Assembly: GCA_964582365.1 (NCBI GenBank)
Contig: CAZOQV010000009.1
Span: 1-33,897 of the forward strand
DNA from: WARW01 sp964582365
GTDB taxonomy: Bacteria; Patescibacteriota; Microgenomatia; UBA12405
DNA: 33,897 nt
Direction: 5' to 3'
Shown here: piece by piece, positions 7,924 to 14,841 of the stretch
Layout: every line of letters starts with the position of its first letter
Position numbering within the stretch: position 1 is the stretch's first letter
Made by a program: the position numbers and the translations under genes
The notes under the pieces: generated by a model
Told to the model about the DNA's origin: nothing
What the model saw: only the letters and a program-made list of their open reading frames with translations
The model's database searches: none

Positions 7924-8685
7924 TTATTTTAGCAAAATTAAAACTCTTTTTTCACCATTATTAATATCTTCTTTTTTATTTGAATCAGGAAAATCGTGAA
8001 TACTTTCCATTAAGAGATTGTATGAATATTTAAAATAAGCACCGGCTTTGGTACCAACATCATGAACAATAAATTTTTGTTTGCTGTCGTCGTAGCCAAG
8101 AATAACCAGACTGTGATAATAAGGGCCGCCAGAATTAAAATGTTTGTTTTCCTGATATAAAATTTTGCCACTGGCAGGAACAATAATGGGGATATCTTGG
8201 GCTAGATATTTTTTTAAATCATCAATAGTTGGATTATCGATGGTTTTGGTTTTGTAATTTAAATATTCTTGGGCAATGATCGTCATTTGAGAAATGTTTA
8301 CATCGCTGGTGAAATTTTGAGTGTTTTCAAATTCAATCATTTTTAAAATGGCATCACGGTTTTCTTCGGTGGTAATTGAATTTATATTTTTATAAAAATA
8401 ATCGACAGTTAAAATAGCAGCTTCTTCACAAGCGTCTTGCCAAGGTTCATCCCAGTTTTTTTCTGGAGCTTGTTGGACAAAAGCGGTCTGAATTTGATGT
8501 TTATCTGGAAGACCTGATTCAAGAATTTTTGTTGGTTGGGGAGCGATAGTTTCTTTGACTTCTTGGATTTTTTCAACCGTTTGAGTAATCTTATTTTCGA
8601 TCTTGAAAGGAGTGATTTTCTTGAAGAAAAAGAAAGGAATTAGAAATAACAAAAAGACTAAGGTTATTAATAGTTTTTTAATCAT
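7924..8685 (-). CDS. C39-like cysteine peptidase domain protein, exported or anchored
   Basis: 253 residues from the ATG at 8685. An N-terminal hydrophobic segment (4-21) is a signal or anchor, followed by a Glu/Lys-rich stalk and a peptidase_C39_2-like domain. Likely catalytic residues are Cys86 in DACEEAA, His191 in YYHSLVILGYDD and Asp209 in IVHDVGT, in the papain-like Cys-His-Asp order. An upstream ATG at 8694 overlaps the -10 box TATAAT (8693-8698); that box, seven bases before the ATG at 8685, supports the shorter start. Substrates are unknown. Family members occur as bacteriocin-leader peptidases and as free-standing surface peptidases; no ABC transporter is fused or adjacent here. Confidence 0.82.
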   Translation of the reverse strand: MIKKLLITLVFLLFLIPFFFFKKITPFKIENKITQTVEKIQEVKETIAPQPTKILESGLPDKHQIQTAFVQQAPEKNWDEPWQDACEEAAILTVDYFYKNINSITTEENRDAILKMIEFENTQNFTSDVNISQMTIIAQEYLNYKTKTIDNPTIDDLKKYLAQDIPIIVPASGKILYQENKHFNSGGPYYHSLVILGYDDSKQKFIVHDVGTKAGAYFKYSYNLLMESIHDFPDSNKKEDINNGEKRVLILLK

Positions 8686-8692
8686 ATGCTCC

Positions 8693-8721
8693 ATTATAAA
8701 CTTAACCTAAATAATTGACAA
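8693..8721 (-). promoter_or_regulatory. Strong promoter for the C39-like peptidase operon
   Basis: Minus strand: TTGTCA (8721-8716), a 17-base spacer, TATAAT (8698-8693), then seven bases to the ATG at 8685. The -35 overlaps the -35 of the opposite promoter at 8715-8720. Confidence 0.6.
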
Positions 8722-8743
8722 AAGTGGCTAAATGCGATATTAT
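8715..8743 (+). promoter_or_regulatory. Near-consensus promoter for the small membrane peptide gene
   Basis: TTGACA (8715-8720), a 17-base spacer, then TATTAT (8738-8743); predicted start near 8750. The predicted leader of about 120 bases contains two small hairpins: TTAAAC/GTTTAA (8784-8789 and 8795-8800) and AGAGC/GCTCT (8813-8817 and 8822-8826) followed by TTT. A lone TATAAT at 8835-8840 could be a second start. Confidence 0.6.
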
Positions 8744-8872
8744 AGGTTGTTTTAATAAGAAATTATTAAGAACAAATAGAAGATTAAACACCGCGTTTAA
8801 AACTTTATTTTTAGAGCAGTTGCTCTTTTACATATATAATTTGTTTTTATAAAAAATGTTTGGAGGAAGAAT

Positions 8873-9100
8873 ATGGTTTTTACGTTTAAAACGGTTGTTA
8901 TTTTTTTGTTATTTTCATTAGCTCTTGCGATACTGTTTGTATATATAATAATAAAGTTAGCGAAAGAAATAGTAAAAATTATGGAAATTATGGAAATTAA
9001 AAAAATAAAAAAATACCTGGAATCCAAAAACATTTATGTAACAGTTTCTGAAATATCAAAATTGTCAAAGAAAGAGAGAGTGAGCTTATTGAAATTATAA
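8873..9100 (+). CDS. 75-residue membrane peptide of unknown function
   Basis: Begins with one strongly hydrophobic helix (about 4-28), continues into a Lys/Glu/Ile amphipathic helix (29-50: KLAKEIVKIMEIMEIKKIKKY) and ends in a basic helical tail with SKLSKKERVSLLKL. I do not recognise the family. Support for it being real: a strong Shine-Dalgarno GGAGGA at 8863-8868 with four bases before the ATG, unusual in this window, and a near-consensus promoter 130 bases upstream. The antisense frame covering it lacks such signals. Size and shape fit small membrane-active peptides, toxin-type peptides or regulators of membrane complexes, but nothing decides between them. It is the only gene between two conserved, oppositely oriented blocks, so it may be accessory. 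Confidence 0.65.
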   Translation: MVFTFKTVVIFLLFSLALAILFVYIIIKLAKEIVKIMEIMEIKKIKKYLESKNIYVTVSEISKLSKKERVSLLKL

Positions 9101-9126
9101 AAACAAACAAATAAGGTAAAAGAAAT

Positions 9127-9198
9127 GGGCACTTGGAGATAAAATGAAAATACGGTATGTAATACCAATTCATTTAATCAAAAAGTGCCCTTTCTCTT
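9127..9198 (+). ncRNA. Nested three-stem hairpin between the small membrane peptide gene and typA
   Basis: Outer stem GGGCACTT (9127-9134) with AAGTGCCC (9183-9190), middle stem AAATGAA (9142-9148) with TTCATTT (9169-9175), inner stem GGTAT (9154-9158) with ATACC (9162-9166), loop GTA. TTTCTCTT follows the outer stem, so it may end transcription of the upstream gene or be processed into a small RNA. Inside it, GGAG (9135-9138) lies five bases before an ATG at 9144 that opens a 24-codon frame ending at 9218, a possible leader peptide. No known RNA family is recognised. Confidence 0.45.
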
Positions 9199-9224
9199 GT
9201 AAAATTTCAATATTATAGTACAAT
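9197..9224 (+). promoter_or_regulatory. Leaderless promoter of typA
   Basis: TTGTAA (9197-9202), a 16-base spacer, TACAAT (9219-9224), then exactly six bases to the ATG at 9231, so the predicted first transcribed base is the A of the start codon. Confidence 0.55.
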
Positions 9225-9230
9225 CTACGA

Positions 9231-11072
9231 ATGCCCAAATTTACGGATATTAAAAATATTGCAGTGATCGCCCACGTTGATCATGGTAAAACCACGTTGG
9301 TGGATGCAATGTTAAAACAAACTCACACTTTTAGAGATAATCAGGCCGAAATGACTGAAGATCGAATTATGGATTCTAATGATTTGGAAAGAGAAAAAGG
9401 AATCACAATTTTATCTAAAAATACTTCTGTTTTTTACAAAGATACTAAAATTAATATCATTGATACACCAGGGCACGCTGATTTTGGTGGTGAAGTAGAG
9501 AGAGTCTTGAATATGGCTGACGGAGTTTTATTGATCGTAGACGCGGCTGAAGGTCCCCTTTCACAAACTAAATTTGTTTTAAAAAGAGCTCTGGATTATA
9601 AACTTAAAGTTATTTTGGTAATTAACAAAATTGACCGAAAAGATCAAAGAGTTAAAGATGTGGTGGCTGATGCTGAAAATTTATTTTTATCTTTAGCTGA
9701 TGATCCAGAACTTTTAGATTTTCCAATTGTTTACGCGGTTGGACGCGACGGAAAAAGCTTTTTGGAAATGCCTGAATCAATTGAACAACCAGCTGATATG
9801 ATGCCTTTGTTTGATACTATTTTGAAAACTGTTCCTAGTGCTCAGAAAGATGAAGATAAGCCTTTTCAAATGTTGGTTTCGGCTTTTGAAAAAAATGAAT
9901 ATTTAGGAAGATTAGCTTTGGGAAGAATTAACCAAGGAAGTGTTAAAAAGAGTGATTATATCTCAGTGGTAAAACCTGATCAAAAAGTGATTGGTAATTT
10001 TAAAGTGGAAAAAATGTATGTAAATGAAGGAATTACTAAAGTTGAAGTTTCCGAAGCTTCAAGTGGAGAAATAGTCTATTTATCGGGTATTTCAGGAATT
10101 GAAATTGGACAAACTTTGACTTCAGTTAATTATCAAGTAGCTTTGCCTACTATTGAAATTGCAGAACCAACATTGAAAGCTAGTTTTGGACCTAATACTT
10201 CTATTTTTGCCAGAGAAGAATCAAGATTTTTAACCAGCCGTGAACTTAAAGCCAGATTAAATGAAGAAGTAGAAACTAATTTGGGATTAAAAATTGAAGA
10301 TGACCCAAATGATGCTATTAGAGTTTTGGTTTCTGGTAGAGGTGAATTACATTTAGCTGTTTTAATTGAAAAATTACGACGTGAAGGTTACGCTATGGAA
10401 GTAGGTAAACCTGAAGTTATTTTAAAAACAATTGATGGAAAAATTTGTGAACCATTTAATGAAATGACTATTATTACTCCCGATGAATATGTAGGAACAA
10501 TTACCTCTGAATTAGGTCAAAGAAAAGGAGAAATGTTAGATATGCAAACTGATGAAAAATATGGAACTAAAATGACTTACAAAATCAGTGAAAGAAATGG
10601 TTTAGGTTTAAGAAATGCCTTAATTTCGGCAACTAAAGGAACTGTTTCGATTAATACTCTCTTTTCTGGTTACGAAGCAAAACAAGAAGAAACTAAAAAA
10701 GAAAGAAACGGAGTGATGATCGCTTTTGAAACAGGAAAAGCTTTGTCTTTTGGGTTAGATTTAGCTCAACATCGTGGAACTAATTTCATTGGTCCAAATG
10801 AACAAGTTTATGAAGGACAAGTGGTTGGTTTGAGACCAGTTGATGGAGATTTGGAAATCAACATTTGTAAAGGTAAACATTTGACGAATACTCGTTCGGC
10901 GGGAAATGATGACAATATCGTTTTAGCTCCGGCAGTAAAATACTCTATTGAAGAATCTTTGGATTTTATCAATAGTGATGAGTTTATTGATGTAACTCCA
11001 AAAAATGTTCGATTAAGAAAAAGATTGTTGACTAAAGTTGACCGAGTTAGATCACAGAGAAAAAATAATTAA
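9231..11072 (+). CDS. typA: Ribosome-associated GTPase TypA/BipA
   Basis: 613 residues, the usual family length. Translation-factor GTPase motifs: G1 AHVDHGKTT (14-22), switch I region with EREKGITI, G3 DTPGHADFGGEVERV, and NKIDRKDQR. These are followed by the EF-G-like domains II, III and V and the TypA-specific C-terminal domain, which binds the ribosome (GLDLAQHRGTNFIGPNEQVYEG and GKHLTNTRSAG). TypA acts on the 70S ribosome in stress and subunit assembly and is a house-keeping gene. No Shine-Dalgarno is present; the -10 box six bases upstream suggests a leaderless mRNA. Its stop codon interleaves with the convergent DUF5665-like gene: the two TAA stops share the four bases TTAA. Confidence 0.96.
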   Translation: MPKFTDIKNIAVIAHVDHGKTTLVDAMLKQTHTFRDNQAEMTEDRIMDSNDLEREKGITILSKNTSVFYKDTKINIIDTPGHADFGGEVERVLNMADGVLLIVDAAEGPLSQTKFVLKRALDYKLKVILVINKIDRKDQRVKDVVADAENLFLSLADDPELLDFPIVYAVGRDGKSFLEMPESIEQPADMMPLFDTILKTVPSAQKDEDKPFQMLVSAFEKNEYLGRLALGRINQGSVKKSDYISVVKPDQKVIGNFKVEKMYVNEGITKVEVSEASSGEIVYLSGISGIEIGQTLTSVNYQVALPTIEIAEPTLKASFGPNTSIFAREESRFLTSRELKARLNEEVETNLGLKIEDDPNDAIRVLVSGRGELHLAVLIEKLRREGYAMEVGKPEVILKTIDGKICEPFNEMTIITPDEYVGTITSELGQRKGEMLDMQTDEKYGTKMTYKISERNGLGLRNALISATKGTVSINTLFSGYEAKQEETKKERNGVMIAFETGKALSFGLDLAQHRGTNFIGPNEQVYEGQVVGLRPVDGDLEINICKGKHLTNTRSAGNDDNIVLAPAVKYSIEESLDFINSDEFIDVTPKNVRLRKRLLTKVDRVRSQRKNN

Positions 11073-11374
11073 TTTTGATTGTCAGGGTTGATTGTTTTTT
11101 CTTCAATTTTGATTTGAGGAGCGATAATTTTTTCAAAATCAATTTGGCTCATGGTATTTTCAATCCATTTGGAGACAGAAGAGGTAAAATTAAACTGGGA
11201 AAAAAAATAAATTGCGACTGAAGCTATAATGATGGTACCAAAAATAGTACCAAGCGAATGAAAAGTTCCATTAATAAAACTTGAAAATGAAACCTTACTT
11301 AATTTAGTTAATTTATCTAATCTTTGATTTAACTTTTTAAGTTCGATTAATATTTCTGCGTTTGTGGTATCCAT
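11069..11374 (-). CDS. Small membrane protein, DUF5665-like
   Basis: 101 residues: an N-terminal coiled-coil-like helix (residues 5-27, ILIELKKLNQRLDKLTKL), then a Gly/Ser-containing membrane segment (about 34-60, GTFHSLGTIFGTIIIASVAIYFF), then an acidic, Pro-containing tail. The combination of a short coiled coil with a Gly-rich hydrophobic segment resembles the DUF5665 family, whose role is unknown. It is the third gene after nrnA and the HIT gene, separated from the latter by 5 bases, so it probably rides on that transcript. Confidence 0.7.
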   Translation of the reverse strand: MDTTNAEILIELKKLNQRLDKLTKLSKVSFSSFINGTFHSLGTIFGTIIIASVAIYFFSQFNFTSSVSKWIENTMSQIDFEKIIAPQIKIEEKTINPDNQN

Positions 11375-11379
11375 GGCTT

Positions 11380-11778
11380 TTATTTAATTTTAATAGTATC
11401 TAAAATTTCTAATAATTGATTATTTTCGACTTTAATATGTGGAATTGAGCTTAAAACAGGTTGAATATTGTCTTTTTGAGATCGAGGAATGATATGAATA
11501 TGAGCATGGGGAACTTCATTACCCATGGTAAGAAAACTAATATATTCTGGATTTAAAGGCGAATTTTTAATAGTTAGAGCTATTTTTTGGGCTGCTTGCC
11601 AATATTCACCAGAATTAGGAACGTCGTAAACCCAACGATAGTGATTTTTAGGGATTAATAAAACATGACCAAGAGAAACTGGATTGATGTCAAGAAAAGC
11701 TAAAAAATTATCATCTTCGTAAACCTTATGACAAGGAATCTCCCCTTTTACAATTTTACAAAAAATACAATCGGACAT
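11380..11778 (-). CDS. HIT-family nucleotide hydrolase/transferase
   Basis: 132 residues. The histidine triad is clear: H91-A-H93-I-H95 in VPHAHIHIIPR, with the second His of the loop as the nucleophile in the family. The N-terminus CIFCKIVKGEIPCHKVYED has the CxxC pair that, with a downstream His, can bind zinc in some HIT proteins. Typical activities are hydrolysis of AMP-lysine, AMP-NH2 or dinucleoside polyphosphates. It lies 2 bases after nrnA, an oligonucleotide/PAP phosphatase, so the pair may serve small-nucleotide clean-up (inference). Confidence 0.93.
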   Translation of the reverse strand: MSDCIFCKIVKGEIPCHKVYEDDNFLAFLDINPVSLGHVLLIPKNHYRWVYDVPNSGEYWQAAQKIALTIKNSPLNPEYISFLTMGNEVPHAHIHIIPRSQKDNIQPVLSSIPHIKVENNQLLEILDTIKIK

Positions 11779-11780
11779 GA

Positions 11781-12800
11781 TTATATCTTACCAATTTTTG
11801 GATAAGTTTTTTTGATAGTTTTAATGACGAGTTTTTTGGCGTCGTCGAGAGAAGTATCTTTTAAAACTAAACCAGCGGCAGCTTTGTGACCGCCACCACC
11901 AAGAGCAACAGCAACTAAGCTGAGATCAAATTTAGAGGCATCACGAGTACGAAAACTAACTTTTATGTTATTCGTTTGATGCTCAATGATGGCAACACCA
12001 ATTTGCCAACCAGTAATTGATTTAAGAATGTTGGCAATTTCAGAACTACTAATAACGGTTGGATTAAGGTTATTATCCTTAATATTTTGATGACTTAGAG
12101 AAGCAACAGCGACACTGTCGGAAAAATGAGTTTCAACTGTGCTTAAAATTAAAGATAAAAATTTGAGACGATCAGGATGATCGTTATTTTCGATGTCAAA
12201 GATTAATTTAGGGAAAGCTGGGTAAATCGCAGCAAGCTTGGCAGCAATTTGAAAAGTTTTATCGGTAGTTCCAGAATATTTAAAACCACCAGTATCGGTG
12301 TACATACCAACAAAAAGACAAGCGGCAACTTCCGGAGTAATTTTAACTTTATTAGATTCAAATAAATCAAAAATTAATTGACAAGTTGATGGGTAAGAAC
12401 TGTTAATTAAATTAATATCGGCCAGACCAGAATTGGAAGCATGGTGATCAAAGTTAATAGTTTTGAGAGTTTTGGGAAATTCGATTGTTTTGATTCGAGA
12501 AATCTGGTTTAAGGCGGCGATATCATTGATGATAAATAAATCAAATTTAGATAAATCAAGATCGAAAAAATTTTGATTGGTAATTTTTAAAACACCAGGA
12601 AGAGTAACAAAATTATCAGGTAACTGAGAATCACCAGAGATAAGAGTGACTTTTTTGCCCATTTTAGTAAGGGCGTGATATAAGGCTAAATTACTGCCAA
12701 TTGAATCACCGTCTGGGCTGGGGTGGAGAGTCATTAATATCTCTTTAGATTTTTTAATTTCTAACCAAGCTCTTTTGCCAGATAATTTTGAATTGAACAT
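11781..12800 (-). CDS. nrnA: DHH-family phosphoesterase, NrnA-like
   Basis: 339 residues with the DHH-DHHA1 layout. Metal-binding motifs in order: HPSPDGDSIGSN (26-37), a shortened motif II INDIA (91-95, Asp93), and NFDHHASN (116-123), followed by TDTGGFKYSG. The C-terminal DHHA1 domain has GGGGHKAAAG near 306-315, which binds the substrate. Characterised NrnA proteins degrade very short RNAs and dephosphorylate 3'-phosphoadenosine 5'-phosphate; which activity dominates here is not visible. The ATG sits six bases after a TAAAAT box, consistent with leaderless transcription, and the gene is divergent from fba across 36 bases. Confidence 0.9.
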   Translation of the reverse strand: MFNSKLSGKRAWLEIKKSKEILMTLHPSPDGDSIGSNLALYHALTKMGKKVTLISGDSQLPDNFVTLPGVLKITNQNFFDLDLSKFDLFIINDIAALNQISRIKTIEFPKTLKTINFDHHASNSGLADINLINSSYPSTCQLIFDLFESNKVKITPEVAACLFVGMYTDTGGFKYSGTTDKTFQIAAKLAAIYPAFPKLIFDIENNDHPDRLKFLSLILSTVETHFSDSVAVASLSHQNIKDNNLNPTVISSSEIANILKSITGWQIGVAIIEHQTNNIKVSFRTRDASKFDLSLVAVALGGGGHKAAAGLVLKDTSLDDAKKLVIKTIKKTYPKIGKI

Positions 12801-12806
12801 GGTTTT

Positions 12807-12829
12807 ATTTTATCAGTTTGTTGTAAAAT
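12807..12829. promoter_or_regulatory. Divergent leaderless promoters of nrnA and fba in a 36-base gap
   Basis: Minus strand TAAAAT (12812-12807) is six bases from the nrnA ATG at 12800. Plus strand TAAAAT (12824-12829) is seven bases from the second fba ATG at 12837. The two -10 boxes are only 11 bases apart, so RNA polymerase could hardly open both at once. No convincing -35 boxes. Confidence 0.5.
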
Positions 12830-12836
12830 AATGTAT

Positions 12837-13769
12837 ATGAATACACTTGTAACTACAAAAGAACTATTTAAAAAAGCTTTATCTGGAAAATATGCGATTG
12901 GAGCTTTTAATATTAATAATATGGAACTACTTCAGGGAATTGTGGCGGCTGGCGAAGAACTAAAATCGCCATTGATTTTACAAGTATCGGCTGGAGCTAG
13001 AAAATATGCTAATAGCAAATATTTAATTAAATTAGCGGAAGCGGCTTTAGAAACTTCAAACATTCCAATTGCGTTACATTTGGATCATGGTGAAGATTTT
13101 GAAATTTGTAAAGCTTGTATTGACGATGGTTTTTCTTCGGTGATGATTGATGCTTCTAAATTCGACTTTGAAGAAAATATTAGATTAACTAAAGAAGTGG
13201 TAGATTATGCCCATAATAAGGGAGTAGTCGTAGAAGCAGAATTGGGGAAATTAGCTGGAATTGAAGATGCAATAGCAGTAGAAAGCGCAAACGCAATTTA
13301 TACAGATCCTTTTAAGGCTAAAGAATTTGTGGAAAGAACAGGGTGTGATTCTTTGGCGGTAGCAATAGGAACAAGCCATGGAGCTTATAAATTTAAAACT
13401 GAACCAAAATTAGATTTTGATAGATTAATAAAAATTAAAGAACTTTTAGGGTGGGAATATCCTTTGGTTTTACATGGATCTTCGAGTGTACCAACTGAAA
13501 TAGTTAAAATTTGTAATGATTTTGGTGGTCAAATTATGGATGCAAAGGGTGTACCTGAAGAAATGTTGGCAAAAGCAAGTACGATGGGAGTAACTAAAAT
13601 TAATGTGGATACGGATTTGAGATTAGTTTTTACTGGGCAAATTAGAAAATTCTTTAGCGAAAATCCGGCCGAATTTGACCCAAGAAAATATTTAGGTCCG
13701 GCTAGAGATGCGGTAAAAGAATTGGTAATGAAAAAAATTAAAGTTTTTGGAAGTGAAAATAAAGCTTAA
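12837..13769 (+). CDS. fba: Class II fructose-bisphosphate aldolase
   Basis: 310 residues from the ATG at 12837; an ATG six bases earlier lies too close to the -10 box. Zinc and catalytic residues: H81-L-D83-H84 (catalytic Asp83, zinc His84), Glu in VVEAELG, H181 in GTSHGAYKF, and H213 in VLHGSSSVP. The phosphate-binding NVDTDLR is at 256-262. It cleaves or forms fructose 1,6-bisphosphate from glyceraldehyde 3-phosphate and dihydroxyacetone phosphate in the cytoplasm. The stop is 10 bases from the convergent glpX, which dephosphorylates the aldolase product, so consecutive gluconeogenic steps sit side by side. A tagatose-bisphosphate preference cannot be excluded by eye. Confidence 0.94.
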   Translation: MNTLVTTKELFKKALSGKYAIGAFNINNMELLQGIVAAGEELKSPLILQVSAGARKYANSKYLIKLAEAALETSNIPIALHLDHGEDFEICKACIDDGFSSVMIDASKFDFEENIRLTKEVVDYAHNKGVVVEAELGKLAGIEDAIAVESANAIYTDPFKAKEFVERTGCDSLAVAIGTSHGAYKFKTEPKLDFDRLIKIKELLGWEYPLVLHGSSSVPTEIVKICNDFGGQIMDAKGVPEEMLAKASTMGVTKINVDTDLRLVFTGQIRKFFSENPAEFDPRKYLGPARDAVKELVMKKIKVFGSENKA

Positions 13770-13779
13770 ATATTTAGTT

Positions 13780-14799
13780 TTAGCTTAATCTAAATTCGAG
13801 TTTTTCTCGATCGTAGACGTGAGTTGTTTCAATAAATCTAATTTTACCCGATTGAGTGCTCATGACTAAACTATTAGTTCTGGCGCCACCACCAAAAAAT
13901 CTGACTCCTTTAAAAATATCACCATCAGTAACTGCAGTAGCACAAAAAATTACAGTTTTACCACTGGCTAAATCATTTTGAGTATAGATTCTATTTGGTT
14001 CACCTCCCATCTTGATTAATCTGGCTTCTTCTTCTTTGTTTCGAATCCAAAATCTAGCGTGCATTTCACCCTTAAGACAGCGAACGCCAGCAGCAGAAAT
14101 GACACCTTCTGGGGCAGCACCAATGCCCATAACAGCATGAATTCCTGAACCACCCATACAAACAGCAACTCCTGGAATTAAATCACCATCAGGAATCAAC
14201 TTAACCCTAGCACCGGCCTTTCTAATATCAGAAATTAGAGTTTGGTTGCGGTCACGGTCTAAAACTACAATAACTAAATCAGAAACACTACGATTTTGAA
14301 CTTTAGCAATTTCTTTTAAGTTTTTTTCAACAGAAAAATCTAAAGAAACTTTTCCAGCGGCGTGAGCTCCAACAATAAGTTTTTCCATATACATATCTGG
14401 GGCGTGAAAAAGACCATTTCTTTCTGAAGCGGCTAAAACCGAAACTGACCTGGCTCCAAAAATAGCGGCAGCATTGGTATTTTCTAATGGATCAATGGCT
14501 ATATCAATCTTTAGACCCTTACCAGTACCTACTTTCTCACCAATAAAAAGCATAGGGGCTTCATCTCTTTCCCCTTCGCCAATAACAATTTGACCATCAA
14601 AATCAATTAGATTAAAAAGCTCTCTCATTATTTTTACAGCTTCAAAATCAGATTTTTCTTTGTCGCCAAATCCGGCAGTGTGAGCAGCAGCAATAGCGCC
14701 CATTTCGGTTACATGGGATAATTCTAGCGCCAAAGAAGATTCATTTTGGTAAGTTAATTTTGGGTCACACTTAGTGACAGCACGTTTTATATTAAACAT
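13780..14799 (-). CDS. glpX: Class II fructose-1,6-bisphosphatase (GlpX-like)
   Basis: 339 residues. GlpX-type motifs: GEGERDEAPML (74-84), the metal site DPLENT (103-108, Asp103 and Glu106), a Ser/Ala-rich substrate segment, and GGSGIHAVMGIGAAPEGVISAAGVRCLKGEM in the C-terminal half. The reaction is hydrolysis of fructose 1,6-bisphosphate to fructose 6-phosphate with Mg2+ or Mn2+. In E. coli GlpX the metal motif reads DPIEGT; here Gly is replaced by Asn, worth noting because it is next to the metal ligand. The gene follows secA by 42 bases on the same strand and converges on fba. Assignment to FBPase and not to a related sugar or inositol phosphatase rests on the GEGERDEAPML motif. Confidence 0.92.
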   Translation of the reverse strand: MFNIKRAVTKCDPKLTYQNESSLALELSHVTEMGAIAAAHTAGFGDKEKSDFEAVKIMRELFNLIDFDGQIVIGEGERDEAPMLFIGEKVGTGKGLKIDIAIDPLENTNAAAIFGARSVSVLAASERNGLFHAPDMYMEKLIVGAHAAGKVSLDFSVEKNLKEIAKVQNRSVSDLVIVVLDRDRNQTLISDIRKAGARVKLIPDGDLIPGVAVCMGGSGIHAVMGIGAAPEGVISAAGVRCLKGEMHARFWIRNKEEEARLIKMGGEPNRIYTQNDLASGKTVIFCATAVTDGDIFKGVRFFGGGARTNSLVMSTQSGKIRFIETTHVYDREKLEFRLS

Positions 14800-14841
14800 A
14801 TTTTTTTAAATTATTAATATGACTGTATTTTACTCTGATTA

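Noticed and set aside
8686..8694. An ATG at 8694 as the start of the C39-like peptidase, with GGAG inside it
   Set aside because: That ATG overlaps the -10 box, and the GGAG is only three bases from the next ATG. The TTGTCA, 17, TATAAT promoter with seven-base spacing supports the ATG at 8685.
8835..8840. TATAAT as the main promoter of the small membrane peptide gene
   Set aside because: No -35 is present at 16-18 bases. The TTGACA, 17, TATTAT pair at 8715-8743 is much better, although a secondary start is possible.
8797..9033. Antisense frame of 78 codons opposite the small membrane peptide gene
   Set aside because: It has no ribosome-binding site or promoter, and its hydrophobic look follows from the complement of an AT-rich membrane gene. 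The plus-strand gene has both signals.
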